Assembly (NCBI RefSeq): GCF_003002055.1
Contig: NZ_PVZF01000004.1
Location: forward strand, 124,001 to 188,000
DNA from: Kineococcus rhizosphaerae
GTDB lineage: Bacteria > Actinomycetota > Actinomycetes > Actinomycetales > Kineococcaceae
DNA length: 64,000 nucleotides
Direction: 5' to 3'
Shown here: in pieces, positions 1 through 7,787 of the stretch
Position numbering within the stretch: the stretch's first letter is position 1
Layout: every line of letters starts with the position of its first letter
Position numbers and translations under genes: made by a program
The notes under the pieces: model-generated
What the model saw: the letters and a program-made list of their open reading frames with translations, nothing else
What the model was told of the DNA's origin: nothing
Databases searched by the model: none

Positions 1-99
1 GGCCGACAGGTCGGCCTTGGAGAGGATGTCCGAGGCGTAGATCCCGGCCGGTCCGGCTCCCACGACGGCGACGCGCAGCGGACGGTTCGAATCGGTCAC
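1..99 (-). CDS. FAD/NAD(P)-binding oxidoreductase, ferredoxin-NADP reductase (FprA-like), N-terminal fragment
   Basis: Only the first 33 codons lie in the window; the rest is beyond the left edge. The visible part begins VTDSNRPLRV and continues into VAVVGAGPAGIYASDIL, the dinucleotide-binding GxGPAG loop (residues 14-19) that opens FprA / adrenodoxin-reductase-type flavoproteins. These pass electrons between NADPH and ferredoxin. The family call rests on this one motif, so other FAD-dependent oxidoreductases are possible. The start is uncertain: GTG at 99 is used here, but an in-frame ATG at 135 adds 12 residues and lies 9 bases after a TAGGCT that could be a -10, which would make the mRNA nearly leaderless. 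Confidence 0.7.
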   Translation of the reverse strand, partial: MTDSNRPLRVAVVGAGPAGIYASDILSKADLSA

Positions 100-136
100 A
101 GCTCTCGGTGTCCCTGTCTCTCGAGGAGGATTCATC

Positions 137-152
137 CGTAGGCAAGCCTAAA
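137..152. promoter_or_regulatory. Iron-box-like (DtxR/IdeR-type) palindrome between divergent genes
   Basis: TAGGC at 139-143 and GCCTA at 146-150 form an interrupted palindrome. With its flanks it resembles the actinobacterial IdeR/DtxR consensus (TTAGGTTAGGCTAACCTAA-like), although the outer bases diverge. Read leftward it contains TAGGCT, a plausible -10 for the flavoprotein gene. Iron control of this reductase is inference from this similarity only. Confidence 0.3.
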
Positions 153-189
153 CGCCGGGCGCCACCACCACGAACGCGACGATGACCCC

Positions 190-1161
190 GTGACCCCCGT
201 GGACCAACCCCCCGCCGGCCCTGCACGAACCGTCCACACCCGCAGCGGGGTCCTCGCCGGGGCGGCCGCCTACGGGCTGTGGGGGCTGTTCCCCTTCTAC
301 TTCCACGCCCTGCGCTCGGCCGGCGCCCTGGAGATCCTCGCCTGGCGCGTCGTGTTCTCCCTCGCGCTGTCCGCGGTCCTCGTCACGGCGCTGCGCCGCT
401 GGGGGCGCGTCGCCGCCGTCGCGCGCTCGCGCGAGCAGCGCACCCTGCTCGCGGCGGCCGCCGTCGCCGTGGCCGTCAACTGGGGCGTCTACGGCCTGGC
501 CGTGGTGGACGGGCACGTCCTGGAGGCCGCGCTGGGGTACTTCGTCAACCCGCTGCTGACCGTCCTGCTCGGGGTCCTCGTCCTGCGCGAACGGCTGCGG
601 CCCGGGCAGTGGGCCGCGGTCGGCGTCGGGCTCGCGGCCGTCGTCGTCATCACCGTCGACCTGGGCCGGCTGCCGTGGATGGCGCTGACCGTGGCGGTCT
701 CCTTCGCCGCCTACGGGCTGCTGAAGAACCAGCTCGGCCGCCGCGGCGGCGGGGTGGACCCGCTGACCGGGCTGACGGTGGAGACCACCGTCCTCGTCGT
801 GCCCGCCGTCGTGGCCCTGCTCGTGCTGGGGCCGCGGGTGACGTTCGCCACCGAGGGGCCGCTGCACGCGGGCCTGCTCGTGCTGGCCGGCCCCACGACG
901 CTGGTGCCGCTGGTCCTGTTCGCCACCGCCGCCTCCCGGGTGCCGCTGACCGTCATCGGGATGCTGCAGTACGTCACCCCCGTCCTGCAGTTCGTGGCGG
1001 CGCTGCTGCTCGGGGAGACCATGCCGGCCTCGCGCTGGATCGGCTTCGGGCTCGTCTGGCTGGCCCTGGCCGTGCTCACCGTCGACGTGGTGCGCCACCA
1101 GCGGCTGGGAGCGCGCCGGGAGTCCGCCGGGAGCACACCCGTCACGGTGCACGAGCGGTGA
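190..1161 (+). CDS. rarD: RarD-type EamA family transporter
   Basis: The 323-residue protein is almost entirely hydrophobic, with about ten predicted membrane segments in two EamA-like halves. The stretch RSGVLAGAAAYGLWGLFPFY near residue 17 matches the start of RarD proteins (chloramphenicol-sensitivity protein RarD in older annotation). RarD proteins are usually about 300 residues, so a start slightly downstream of GTG 190 cannot be excluded. Members of the drug/metabolite transporter superfamily move small metabolites across the cytoplasmic membrane; the substrate cannot be read from sequence. The gene stands alone between a divergent flavoprotein gene and the MprF-like gene 22 bases downstream. 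Confidence 0.85.
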   Translation: MTPVDQPPAGPARTVHTRSGVLAGAAAYGLWGLFPFYFHALRSAGALEILAWRVVFSLALSAVLVTALRRWGRVAAVARSREQRTLLAAAAVAVAVNWGVYGLAVVDGHVLEAALGYFVNPLLTVLLGVLVLRERLRPGQWAAVGVGLAAVVVITVDLGRLPWMALTVAVSFAAYGLLKNQLGRRGGGVDPLTGLTVETTVLVVPAVVALLVLGPRVTFATEGPLHAGLLVLAGPTTLVPLVLFATAASRVPLTVIGMLQYVTPVLQFVAALLLGETMPASRWIGFGLVWLALAVLTVDVVRHQRLGARRESAGSTPVTVHER

Positions 1162-1183
1162 TCCACCCGGCAGACTGCTGAGA

Positions 1184-2905
1184 GTGCTGCCCCCGCTCCT
1201 GGCCCGGCGCGCCCGACGGGCCCGCACCCGCCGCCTCGGCGCCGTCTTCGTCGTCGTCCTCGCGGTCGTCGGTGTCCTGTCCGCGGTGACCCCGCCGTTC
1301 CGGGAGCGCTTCGGCCCCCTCCTGGAGGTCCTGCCCCTCGGGGTCCCGCTGCTGACCAAGACGGTCCTGGTCCCCGTCTCCATCGCGCTGCTGCTGCTGG
1401 CCCGCGGGCTGCGGCAGGGGCAGCGGCTGGCGTGGGTCGTCACGCTCGTCCTGCTCGCCACCTCCGCCGTCCTGCACCTGCTGAAGGGCATCGACGTCGA
1501 GGAGGCCGTCCTCGACGTCGTCCTGCTCGTGTGGCTGTCCGCCAACGCCCGCTCGTTCCCCGTGCTGCCCAGCGCCGCCCGCACCCGGCGCGCGGCGCGC
1601 GTCCTGACCATCGGCGCCGTCCTCACCCTCGCCGTCAGCGCCGCCCTCGTCGTCGCCGTCGGGGAGGAGCGCCACCCGCGCGAGACGACCGCCGCCGTCG
1701 TCGAACGGCTCGTCGGGGACAGCAGCCGCCCGCTGCCGGTGCTGCGCGGGGACGAGAGCCACGTCTTCCTGCCGCTGCTCAACCCCTCGCTGCTGGCCCT
1801 GGGCATCACCCTCGTGGTGGTCCTGGGCTGGGTGCTGTTCAGCCCGCACCGCCCCGAGACCCTCAGCCCCGAGCAGCGGCTGGCCGAACGCGAACGCGCC
1901 CGCGCCGTCGTCCTGGCCCACGGCGGCGACACCCTCGACTACTTCGCGCTGCGCGACGACAAGGACTTCTTCTTCGTCACCTTCCCCGAGGGCGAGGGGG
2001 TCGTGGCCTACAGCGTCCGCAACGGCGTCTGCCTCGTCTCCCCCGACCCCATCGCCCCGCCGGAGCGCGGCGGCGCGCTGCTCACCGAGTTCCTCGACCT
2101 CGTCGAGCGCAGCGGCTGGTCCGTCGCCGTCGTCGGCGCCGGCACCGACTGGCTGCCCTCCTACGAGGCCGTCGGGCTGCGCCCGGTCTACCTGGGCGAC
2201 GAGGCCGTGCTGGACTGCACGAAGTTCTCCCTCAAGGGCTCGTCGATGAAGAGCCTGCGCGGGTCGGTGAACCGCGTCACCAAGGCCGGGATCAGCGTCG
2301 AGTTCCTCGACGGCCCCACGGTGCCCGCCGAGGTGAAGGCCGAGCTGCTCGCCATCTCCGGGCAGTCCCGCCAGGGCGAGGCCGAGCGCGGGTACTCGAT
2401 GACGCTCTCGCGCCTGTTCGACCCCGCCGACACCGGCGTCCTGGTCAGCGTGGCCCGCTTCGACGACGGCCGGCCCGCCGGGTTCATCCAGTGGACCCCC
2501 GCCGCGAAGGTCGAGGGGTACTCCCTGGACGTCATGCGCCGCTCGACGGCCGAGGACGTCCCCAACGGCCTGACCGACGCCCTCATCGTCGCCACCGCCG
2601 CGCACCTGGCCGAGAACGGCGGGCGGGGCCTGGGCCTGAACTTCGCCGTGCTGCGCGAACTGGTCGCCGGTGAGCGCGAGGGCGCCGTCGCCGACCTGGG
2701 CCGCCGCGCCCTGCACGCGCTGTCGCGCAGCGCCCAGATCGAGTCGCTGTGGAAGTTCAACGCCAAGTACGACCCGACCTGGAAACCCCGCTACGTCGTC
2801 CTGGACTCCGTCGAGTTCGCGGCCGCGCAGGGCCTGACGATCGCCGGCGCCGAAGGGGTCGCGGAACTGCCCGTCGTGGGCCGGTTCCTCGGACGCCGCC
2901 CGTGA
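1184..2905 (+). CDS. MprF-like membrane protein with C-terminal DUF2156 (aminoacyl-phosphatidylglycerol synthase fold)
   Basis: The N-terminal 240 residues hold about six membrane segments. From about residue 240 a soluble domain begins (LDYFALRDDKDFFF) and runs through SLKGSSMKSLRGSVNRV and GYSLDVMRRS to GLGLNFAVLREL. That is the DUF2156 / GNAT-like catalytic region of MprF and LysX-type lysyl-phosphatidylglycerol synthases. Such enzymes move an amino acid from tRNA onto phosphatidylglycerol and alter membrane charge. The N-terminal part is much shorter than the flippase of full MprF, so synthase activity without a full flippase is the likely arrangement. Amino-acid specificity cannot be read. 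The stop overlaps the next start (GTGA). Confidence 0.75.
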   Translation: MLPPLLARRARRARTRRLGAVFVVVLAVVGVLSAVTPPFRERFGPLLEVLPLGVPLLTKTVLVPVSIALLLLARGLRQGQRLAWVVTLVLLATSAVLHLLKGIDVEEAVLDVVLLVWLSANARSFPVLPSAARTRRAARVLTIGAVLTLAVSAALVVAVGEERHPRETTAAVVERLVGDSSRPLPVLRGDESHVFLPLLNPSLLALGITLVVVLGWVLFSPHRPETLSPEQRLAERERARAVVLAHGGDTLDYFALRDDKDFFFVTFPEGEGVVAYSVRNGVCLVSPDPIAPPERGGALLTEFLDLVERSGWSVAVVGAGTDWLPSYEAVGLRPVYLGDEAVLDCTKFSLKGSSMKSLRGSVNRVTKAGISVEFLDGPTVPAEVKAELLAISGQSRQGEAERGYSMTLSRLFDPADTGVLVSVARFDDGRPAGFIQWTPAAKVEGYSLDVMRRSTAEDVPNGLTDALIVATAAHLAENGGRGLGLNFAVLRELVAGEREGAVADLGRRALHALSRSAQIESLWKFNAKYDPTWKPRYVVLDSVEFAAAQGLTIAGAEGVAELPVVGRFLGRRP

Positions 2906-3699
2906 GCCTGGCGCTGGGGGCCGCGCTGCTCGCGGCGCTCGCGTACGCGGGGGCCTCGATCCTGCAGGCCCTCGGCGTGCGCGGGGGGTCGTCGGCGGCG
3001 GCGCTGACCCGGTCCCCGCTCTACCTCGCCGGCCTCGGGCTCGACGGGCTCGCGTGGCTGCTCTCGCTCGTGGCGCTGCGGCGGCTGCCGACGTTCGCCG
3101 TCCAGTCGCTGCTCGCGGGCTCGCTGGCCCTGACGGTCCTGCTGGCGCGGGTGGTCCTGCGCTCGCGGTTGCGGACGCGGGACACCGTCGCGGTCCTGCT
3201 GCTCGTGGGCGCCCTCGGGGTCGTCGGCGGGGCCGGGACCGAGCAGCCCGCCCCCCTCGTGCCCGCCCCGGTGCTCGTCGCGCTGTGCGTGGCGGCCGGG
3301 CTGTGCCTGTCCGCGGTGCTCGCGCTGCGGCGCAGCGGGTCCACGGTGTTCGCGGTCCTGGCGGGGCTGGGGTACTCGGTGGCCGCCCTCGGGGCCCGGG
3401 CCGTCGAGGTCCCCCCGGCCTGGTGGCGGGTCGCGCTGGAACCGGTCGCGTGGGCCGTCGTCGTCGCCGGCGTCGCGGGGACCCTGGCGTACGCCGCGGC
3501 GCTGGAGAAGGGGTCGGTCGGGGCCGCCACCGCGCTGCTGTGGTCGGTGGAGGTCGTCGTCCCGGCCGTGGCGGGGTTCGCGCTGCTCGGCGACGAGGTG
3601 CGCCCCGGGTGGTTCGGGGCCGCGGTCGCGGCGCTGGTCGTCGTGGTCGGGTGCTCGGTGGTGCTCGCGGGCTCCCCCGCGATCCCCGAGGAGGGCTGA
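2902..3699 (+). CDS. DMT/EamA-like multi-pass membrane protein
   Basis: This 265-residue protein has nine or ten hydrophobic segments in a drug/metabolite-transporter-like pattern. A segment near the end (EKGSVGAATALLWSVEVVVP, then LLGDEVRPGW) recalls the last helices of EamA/DMT permeases. The start is taken as GTG 2902 because it overlaps the upstream stop by four bases and gives a first residue directly ahead of helix 1; the open frame extends further upstream only as a shadow of the previous gene. Coupling to the MprF-like gene suggests co-expression, but not a shared substrate. It ends 12 bases before a long palindrome shared with the converging DUF998 gene. Confidence 0.7.
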   Translation: MSLALGAALLAALAYAGASILQALGVRGGSSAAALTRSPLYLAGLGLDGLAWLLSLVALRRLPTFAVQSLLAGSLALTVLLARVVLRSRLRTRDTVAVLLLVGALGVVGGAGTEQPAPLVPAPVLVALCVAAGLCLSAVLALRRSGSTVFAVLAGLGYSVAALGARAVEVPPAWWRVALEPVAWAVVVAGVAGTLAYAAALEKGSVGAATALLWSVEVVVPAVAGFALLGDEVRPGWFGAAVAALVVVVGCSVVLAGSPAIPEEG

Positions 3700-3711
3700 G
3701 ACCCCGCCGGA

Positions 3712-3760
3712 GGCACACCTCCCGCCCGCGGGTGCGGGTCCGGAGGGCGCGAGGTGTGCC
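3712..3760. terminator. Long hairpin between convergent genes (palindrome family B, copy 1)
   Basis: Terminal arms GGCACACCTC (3712-3721) and GAGGTGTGCC (3751-3760) pair perfectly, and inner CGCCC/GGGCG extends the stem to about 16 pairs with one mismatch. It sits between convergent stops at 3699 and 3762, as expected of a bidirectional terminator. There is no T-tract. A closely related copy occurs at 24213-24261. Confidence 0.6.
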
Positions 3761-3761
3761 G

Positions 3762-4397
3762 TCAGCGGGAGGGGGCCCGGCGCCGGTGCAGGGTCCCCCA
3801 GCTCACGACCTCCAGCACGATCCACGACGAGACCGCCAGGACCTGCCAGCGCTGGGAGTCCCCGCCCCCGCCGTTGCCGCCCTGGAAGAACGTGACGACC
3901 TCGTAGAGCCCGCAGCCCGTCGAGACGAGCGCGACGAGCAGCGCCAGCGCGCGCAGCACCCCCGAGGTGCGCCAGACGAGCTCGGCCCCGGCGAGCACGG
4001 CCGCGGCGGTGCCGAGGACGGACACCCCGTCGTGGACGAGCTCGGCGCCCACCGACGACGCCGGGCACGGCCCGAGCGAGGGCGCGCACGTCACCGGGAC
4101 CAGCGCCGAGACGAACGTGCCGAGACCGAACACGGCCAGGCACACCGCCCGGAACCGCGCGTGCCGGGGCCCGCTGCGCCACAGCGGCAGCGCCAGCAGG
4201 GCCGTGAGCAGACCCGCGCTGCCGTCGCCCAGGCGGAACCAGATCGAGCCCGGCTCGGTCGGCACCGACAGCTCGCTGATGACCCCCACCGCCAGGTCGA
4301 CGCGCGCCCCCACGAACGGGGCGAGCAGGAAGTTCGCGTTGGCCAGCGCCGCGACGACGGCCACCGGCAGCCAGCCGGGGTGGGCGGCACGCCTCAC
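3762..4397 (-). CDS. DUF998 family integral membrane protein
   Basis: The 211-residue product has about six membrane segments. It shows the DUF998 arrangement: helix 1 in WLPVAVVAALANANFLLAP, a loop containing DGSAGLLTALLALPLW, then GAELVHDGVSVLGTAAAVL. Two cysteines in one external-looking loop (TCAPSLGPCPAS) could form a disulphide. DUF998 proteins have no assigned biochemical role. The start GTG 4397 overlaps the stop of the sugar-acid kinase gene by four bases (GTGA), so the two genes are probably translated together. It ends facing the DMT gene across a long hairpin. Confidence 0.7.
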   Translation of the reverse strand: MRRAAHPGWLPVAVVAALANANFLLAPFVGARVDLAVGVISELSVPTEPGSIWFRLGDGSAGLLTALLALPLWRSGPRHARFRAVCLAVFGLGTFVSALVPVTCAPSLGPCPASSVGAELVHDGVSVLGTAAAVLAGAELVWRTSGVLRALALLVALVSTGCGLYEVVTFFQGGNGGGGDSQRWQVLAVSSWIVLEVVSWGTLHRRRAPSR

Positions 4398-5563
4398 CGC
4401 AGCGCCCGCACCGCGTCCACGATCGCCGACGGCCCGCCGACGTTGCCCGGCACGACGACCTGCCGGACCTCCCGGCCGTCCACGGGCAGCCGCCACACCG
4501 AGACCCCGGGCGCGACCTGCCCCTCGACGACGGCCTCGCGCGCCCCCAGGCCCGTGCGGGCGACCTCGGCGGCCGTGATGCCGCCCTTGCTGACCACGGC
4601 GTCGACGCGCGGGCGCAGGAGGCGGACGGCCTCCACGAGCGCGGCCATGACGCGCTCCCCGTGGTCCAGCGTGCCGTGGTCGGCGGCGCGGACGCGTTCG
4701 GTGGCGAGCACGACGAGGTCGCCCGTCGCCCGCGCGGCCAGTTCCCGTCCCGCCGCGAGCGGGTCCGCGAGCGCCGCCGCGGTCGGCAGGACGAGCCGGG
4801 TGCCTCCCCCGTCCCCGGCGAGGGCCTCCAGCTGGACCCGCGCGCCCTCGGTGTGCGACCCGCAGACCACCAGGACGCGCCGGGCCGTCGGCAGCCGGTC
4901 CAGGTACCCGGTGCTGGCCACCCCCGCCAGTTCCGCCGCCAGAGGGGCCGCGCAGCGCACCACGACACCCCGTCCGTCCCGCTCGGCCCGTTCGAGGTCG
5001 GCGGCCAGCGCCCGCACGTCGTCGTCGTCGCGCACGTCGGGCACGACGACGGCCCCGGCCGGGGCCTGCTCCAGCGGTCCCCGGAACGGGGTGCGCGAGG
5101 ACTTCTCCCGCACGTAGTCCTCCAGCCGGGAACTGGTGAACCCGAAGACGGGGTCGGCGGCGTACTCGCTCTCGGCGGCCGGGACACCGCCCACGAGGTG
5201 CACGCCGTCGATCGTCGTGCGGCCCCCGGCCGGGAACGCCGGCACGAACAGGACCACGTCGTCGGGGCCGGTGAACACGTCGGTCTCGGCGAAGACGTGC
5301 CCGCGCAGGGTGGAGTCCCCGCGCAGCACGAAGCGCACCCGCACCCCGAGGCGGCCGGCCGCGGCGAGGACGTCGTCGCGGATCGAGGTCACGAGCGCGA
5401 CCGCCGCCGCCTCGGTCAGGGCCCGCGAGTTCGTCTGGACGTACACGGCGTCCACCTCGCGCAGCGTGCGCTCCAGGACGGCGGCGTCCCACGCCAGCAG
5501 GACCCGCACCCCCGTCGCCGACTGCGTCCCCGTCGGATCGTCGTCCAGCACCACCGTCTTCAC
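4394..5563 (-). CDS. Four-carbon acid sugar kinase family protein (DUF1537, OtnK/DtnK-like)
   Basis: The 389-residue protein opens with VKTVVLDDDPTGTQ, the DDPTGT motif of the DUF1537 N-terminal substrate domain. It carries LRGDSTLRGH near residue 90, and ends in the nucleotide-binding domain (VVSKGGITAAEVA, then VPGNVGG). Characterised relatives phosphorylate four-carbon acid sugars such as 3-oxo-tetronate, threonate or erythronate. The usual partner genes (OtnC aldolase, OtnI isomerase, DtnL dehydrogenase) are not next to it; its only operon partner is a DUF998 membrane protein. The substrate therefore remains open. The GTG at 5563 gives the canonical N-terminus. Confidence 0.85.
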   Translation of the reverse strand: MKTVVLDDDPTGTQSATGVRVLLAWDAAVLERTLREVDAVYVQTNSRALTEAAAVALVTSIRDDVLAAAGRLGVRVRFVLRGDSTLRGHVFAETDVFTGPDDVVLFVPAFPAGGRTTIDGVHLVGGVPAAESEYAADPVFGFTSSRLEDYVREKSSRTPFRGPLEQAPAGAVVVPDVRDDDDVRALAADLERAERDGRGVVVRCAAPLAAELAGVASTGYLDRLPTARRVLVVCGSHTEGARVQLEALAGDGGGTRLVLPTAAALADPLAAGRELAARATGDLVVLATERVRAADHGTLDHGERVMAALVEAVRLLRPRVDAVVSKGGITAAEVARTGLGAREAVVEGQVAPGVSVWRLPVDGREVRQVVVPGNVGGPSAIVDAVRALR

Positions 5564-5618
5564 GCTCCGCAGTGAACCAGACCTCGTGCGGGTGTCCGGG
5601 GTGCGGCACAGTGGGGGC

Positions 5619-6680
5619 GTGGACCTGCCGGTGAACCCGCCCGTCGAGCCGATGCTCGCCAAGGCGGCCGGGGCCGTCCCGGCCCAGCCCGACGGCGAGC
5701 CCGCGTGGCTGTACGAGCCCAAGTGGGACGGGTTCCGCTGCATCGTGTTCCGCGACGGCGACGAGGTGGAGCTGGGCTCGCGCGGCACGAAACCCCTCAC
5801 GCGGTACTTCCCCGAGGTCGTCGCGGCCGTCCTGGCCGAACTGCCGCCGCGGTGCGTCGTCGACGGCGAGCTGTTCGTCCCGCAGCCCGGCGGCGGCCGG
5901 CTGGCGTGGGACCTGCTGTCCCAGCGCATCCACCCCGCTGCCAGCCGCGTCGAGAAGCTGGCCGTCGAGACGCCCGCGCAGTTCGTGGCCTTCGACCTGC
6001 TGGCCCTCGGCGACGAGGACCTCACGTCCCGGCCCGCGGGGGAACGTCGCGAACGGCTCGTGGCGGCGCTCGCGGGCTGCGGTCCGGTGACGCACGTGAC
6101 GACGGCGACGTCCGACGCCGCGGTGGCCGCGGACTGGTTCACGCGGTTCGAGGGGGCCGGGCTGGACGGGGTCGTCGCCAAACCCCTCGGCGAGCCGTAC
6201 CGCCCGAAGGAGCGGGTCATGACGAAGGTGAAGCACCGCCGCACGGCCGACTGCGTCGTCGTGGGGTACCGGCTGCACAAGAGCCTGCCCGGGATCGGGT
6301 CGATGCTGCTGGGCCTGCACACCGACGACGGGGTCGTGTCCGTGGGCGGGGCGGCGGCGTTCACGGCCGCGCGGCGGGTGGAACTGCTGGAACTGCTGCA
6401 GGAGCTGCGCACGGGCGACGAACCCGCGCAGGGCGAGAAGAACCGATGGAACGCCCGCCGGGACGACTCGTGGATCCCCGTCCGGAACGAGCTCGTGTGC
6501 GAGGTGGAGTACGACCAGCTGGAGGGGCGGCGGTTCCGGCACAACCCGCGGTTCCTGCGCTGGCGGCCGGACAAGGAGCCCGGGCAGTGCCGGCTGGACC
6601 AGCTCGACGTCCCGGCCGACTACGACCTGACCGACGTGCTGTCGGGCGCCGCGGGAGCCTCGGCGGGGGGTTCGCGGTGA
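5619..6680 (+). CDS. ligC: ATP-dependent DNA ligase, LigC type
   Basis: The 353-residue enzyme has the ATP-ligase motifs in order: motif I YEPKWDGFR with nucleotidyl lysine K35, motif III VVDGELFV, motif IV LDGVVAKP and motif V MTKVKHRR. These are followed by an OB-fold region (ADCVVVGYRLHK onward) ending near LRWRPDKEPGQCRLDQL. This size and layout match mycobacterial LigC, a stand-alone ligase acting on nicked or gapped DNA in repair. The stop overlaps the start of the polymerase gene by four bases. The start GTG 5619 gives the short N-terminus typical of LigC; no clear Shine-Dalgarno precedes it. Confidence 0.9.
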   Translation: MDLPVNPPVEPMLAKAAGAVPAQPDGEPAWLYEPKWDGFRCIVFRDGDEVELGSRGTKPLTRYFPEVVAAVLAELPPRCVVDGELFVPQPGGGRLAWDLLSQRIHPAASRVEKLAVETPAQFVAFDLLALGDEDLTSRPAGERRERLVAALAGCGPVTHVTTATSDAAVAADWFTRFEGAGLDGVVAKPLGEPYRPKERVMTKVKHRRTADCVVVGYRLHKSLPGIGSMLLGLHTDDGVVSVGGAAAFTAARRVELLELLQELRTGDEPAQGEKNRWNARRDDSWIPVRNELVCEVEYDQLEGRRFRHNPRFLRWRPDKEPGQCRLDQLDVPADYDLTDVLSGAAGASAGGSR

Positions 6681-7708
6681 GTTCCAAGGCCCCGGCCGAG
6701 GAGATCGACGTCGACGGGATCGCGGTCCGGCTGACGAGCCCGGACAAGGTCTACTACCCCAGCCTCGGGGGCGCGGGCCGCAAGCGGGACGTCGTCGACC
6801 ACTACCGCCTCGTCGCCCCCGCGCTGCTGAGCGCCCTGCGGGACCGCCCGACGCACCTGCAGCGGTTCCCCGACGGGATCGAGGGCGAGGAGGTGTACCA
6901 GAAGCGCGTCCCGAAGTTCGCGCCCGAGTTCGTGGAGACCGTGAACGTGACGTTCCCGTCGGGACGGACGGCCGACGTGATCCGCCCCACGACCACCGCC
7001 GCGCTCGTGTGGGCGGCGCAGCAGTCGACGATCACGTTCCACCCCTGGCCCTGCACGGCCCCCGACGTGGACCACCCCGACGAGCTGCGCGTCGACCTCG
7101 ACCCCCAGCCGGGCACGGGGTTCACCCAGGCCCGCGCCGTGGCCCGCGACGTCCTGAAGCCCCTCCTCGACGAACTCGGGATCGAGGGTTTCGTCAAGAC
7201 GTCCGGCGGCCGCGGGGTCCACGTGTTCGTGACGATCGAACCGCGCTGGACGTTCACCGAGGTCCGGCGGGCGGGCATCGCCCTGGCCCGGGAGGTCGAA
7301 CGCCGCGCCGACGGCCTGGTGAGCACGGCGTGGTGGAAGGAGGAGCGCGGCGAGACGGTGTTCGTCGACTACAACCAGAACGCCAGGGACCGGACGATGG
7401 CCAGCGCCTACTCGCTGCGCCGCACGGCCCGGGCCACGGTGTCGACCCCGTTGCGCTGGGACGAGCTGGCCGGCGACCTCGACCCCGACGACGTCACGCT
7501 CACCACGTTCCCCGCCCGCTTCGCCGAGGTCGGCGACCTGTGGGCGCACCGCCGCGACCGGGCGTTCTCCCTGGAACCGCTGCTCGCCCTCGCCGACCGC
7601 GACGCCGGGGACGGCCTGGGGGACCTGCCGTACCCGCCGACCTACCCGAAGATGCCGGGCGAGCCGAAGCGCGTGCAGCCCTCGCGGGCCAGGAACCCCC
7701 CGGACTGA
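6677..7708 (+). CDS. LigD-like polymerase/primase domain protein (PolD, archaeo-eukaryotic primase fold)
   Basis: The 343-residue protein equals the stand-alone polymerase domain of LigD (PrimPol type). Catalytic aspartates are seen in RVDLDPQPG (D140, D142) and VFVDYNQN (D231), and [12 protein letters not shown] near residue 174 matches the nucleotide-binding region. Such polymerases add ribo- or deoxynucleotides at gaps and breaks in end joining and excision repair. In mycobacteria PolD1 is encoded beside LigC1, and the four-base overlap here (GTGA at 6677) repeats that pairing. No Ku gene is in the window. Confidence 0.9.
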   Translation: MSSKAPAEEIDVDGIAVRLTSPDKVYYPSLGGAGRKRDVVDHYRLVAPALLSALRDRPTHLQRFPDGIEGEEVYQKRVPKFAPEFVETVNVTFPSGRTADVIRPTTTAALVWAAQQSTITFHPWPCTAPDVDHPDELRVDLDPQPGTGFTQARAVARDVLKPLLDELGIEGFVKTSGGRGVHVFVTIEPRWTFTEVRRAGIALAREVERRADGLVSTAWWKEERGETVFVDYNQNARDRTMASAYSLRRTARATVSTPLRWDELAGDLDPDDVTLTTFPARFAEVGDLWAHRRDRAFSLEPLLALADRDAGDGLGDLPYPPTYPKMPGEPKRVQPSRARNPPD

Positions 7709-7713
7709 CCGGC

Positions 7714-7741
7714 TCAAGTCCGGGTGGCACAGGGCCGAAGG
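7714..7741 (+). promoter_or_regulatory. Sigma-28 (FliA/WhiG)-like promoter upstream of the chemotaxis receptor
   Basis: TCAAGTCC at 7714-7721 and GCCGAAGG at 7734-7741 are separated by 12 bases. They resemble the flagellar/chemotaxis sigma-28 consensus (TAAAGTTT, about 11 bases, GCCGATAA), with GCCGA intact. They lie 46 bases upstream of the receptor start. The match was judged by eye. Confidence 0.5.
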
Positions 7742-7787
7742 AGTGGTGACCGGTGGACCGCCGGTCCTGCCCCCCGGAGGAACCCCG

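Noticed and set aside
1142-3718. Leftward open frame of about 860 codons opposite the MprF-like and DMT genes
   Set aside because: Low-complexity Arg/Pro/Gly composition and full overlap with recognised membrane protein genes on the other strand.
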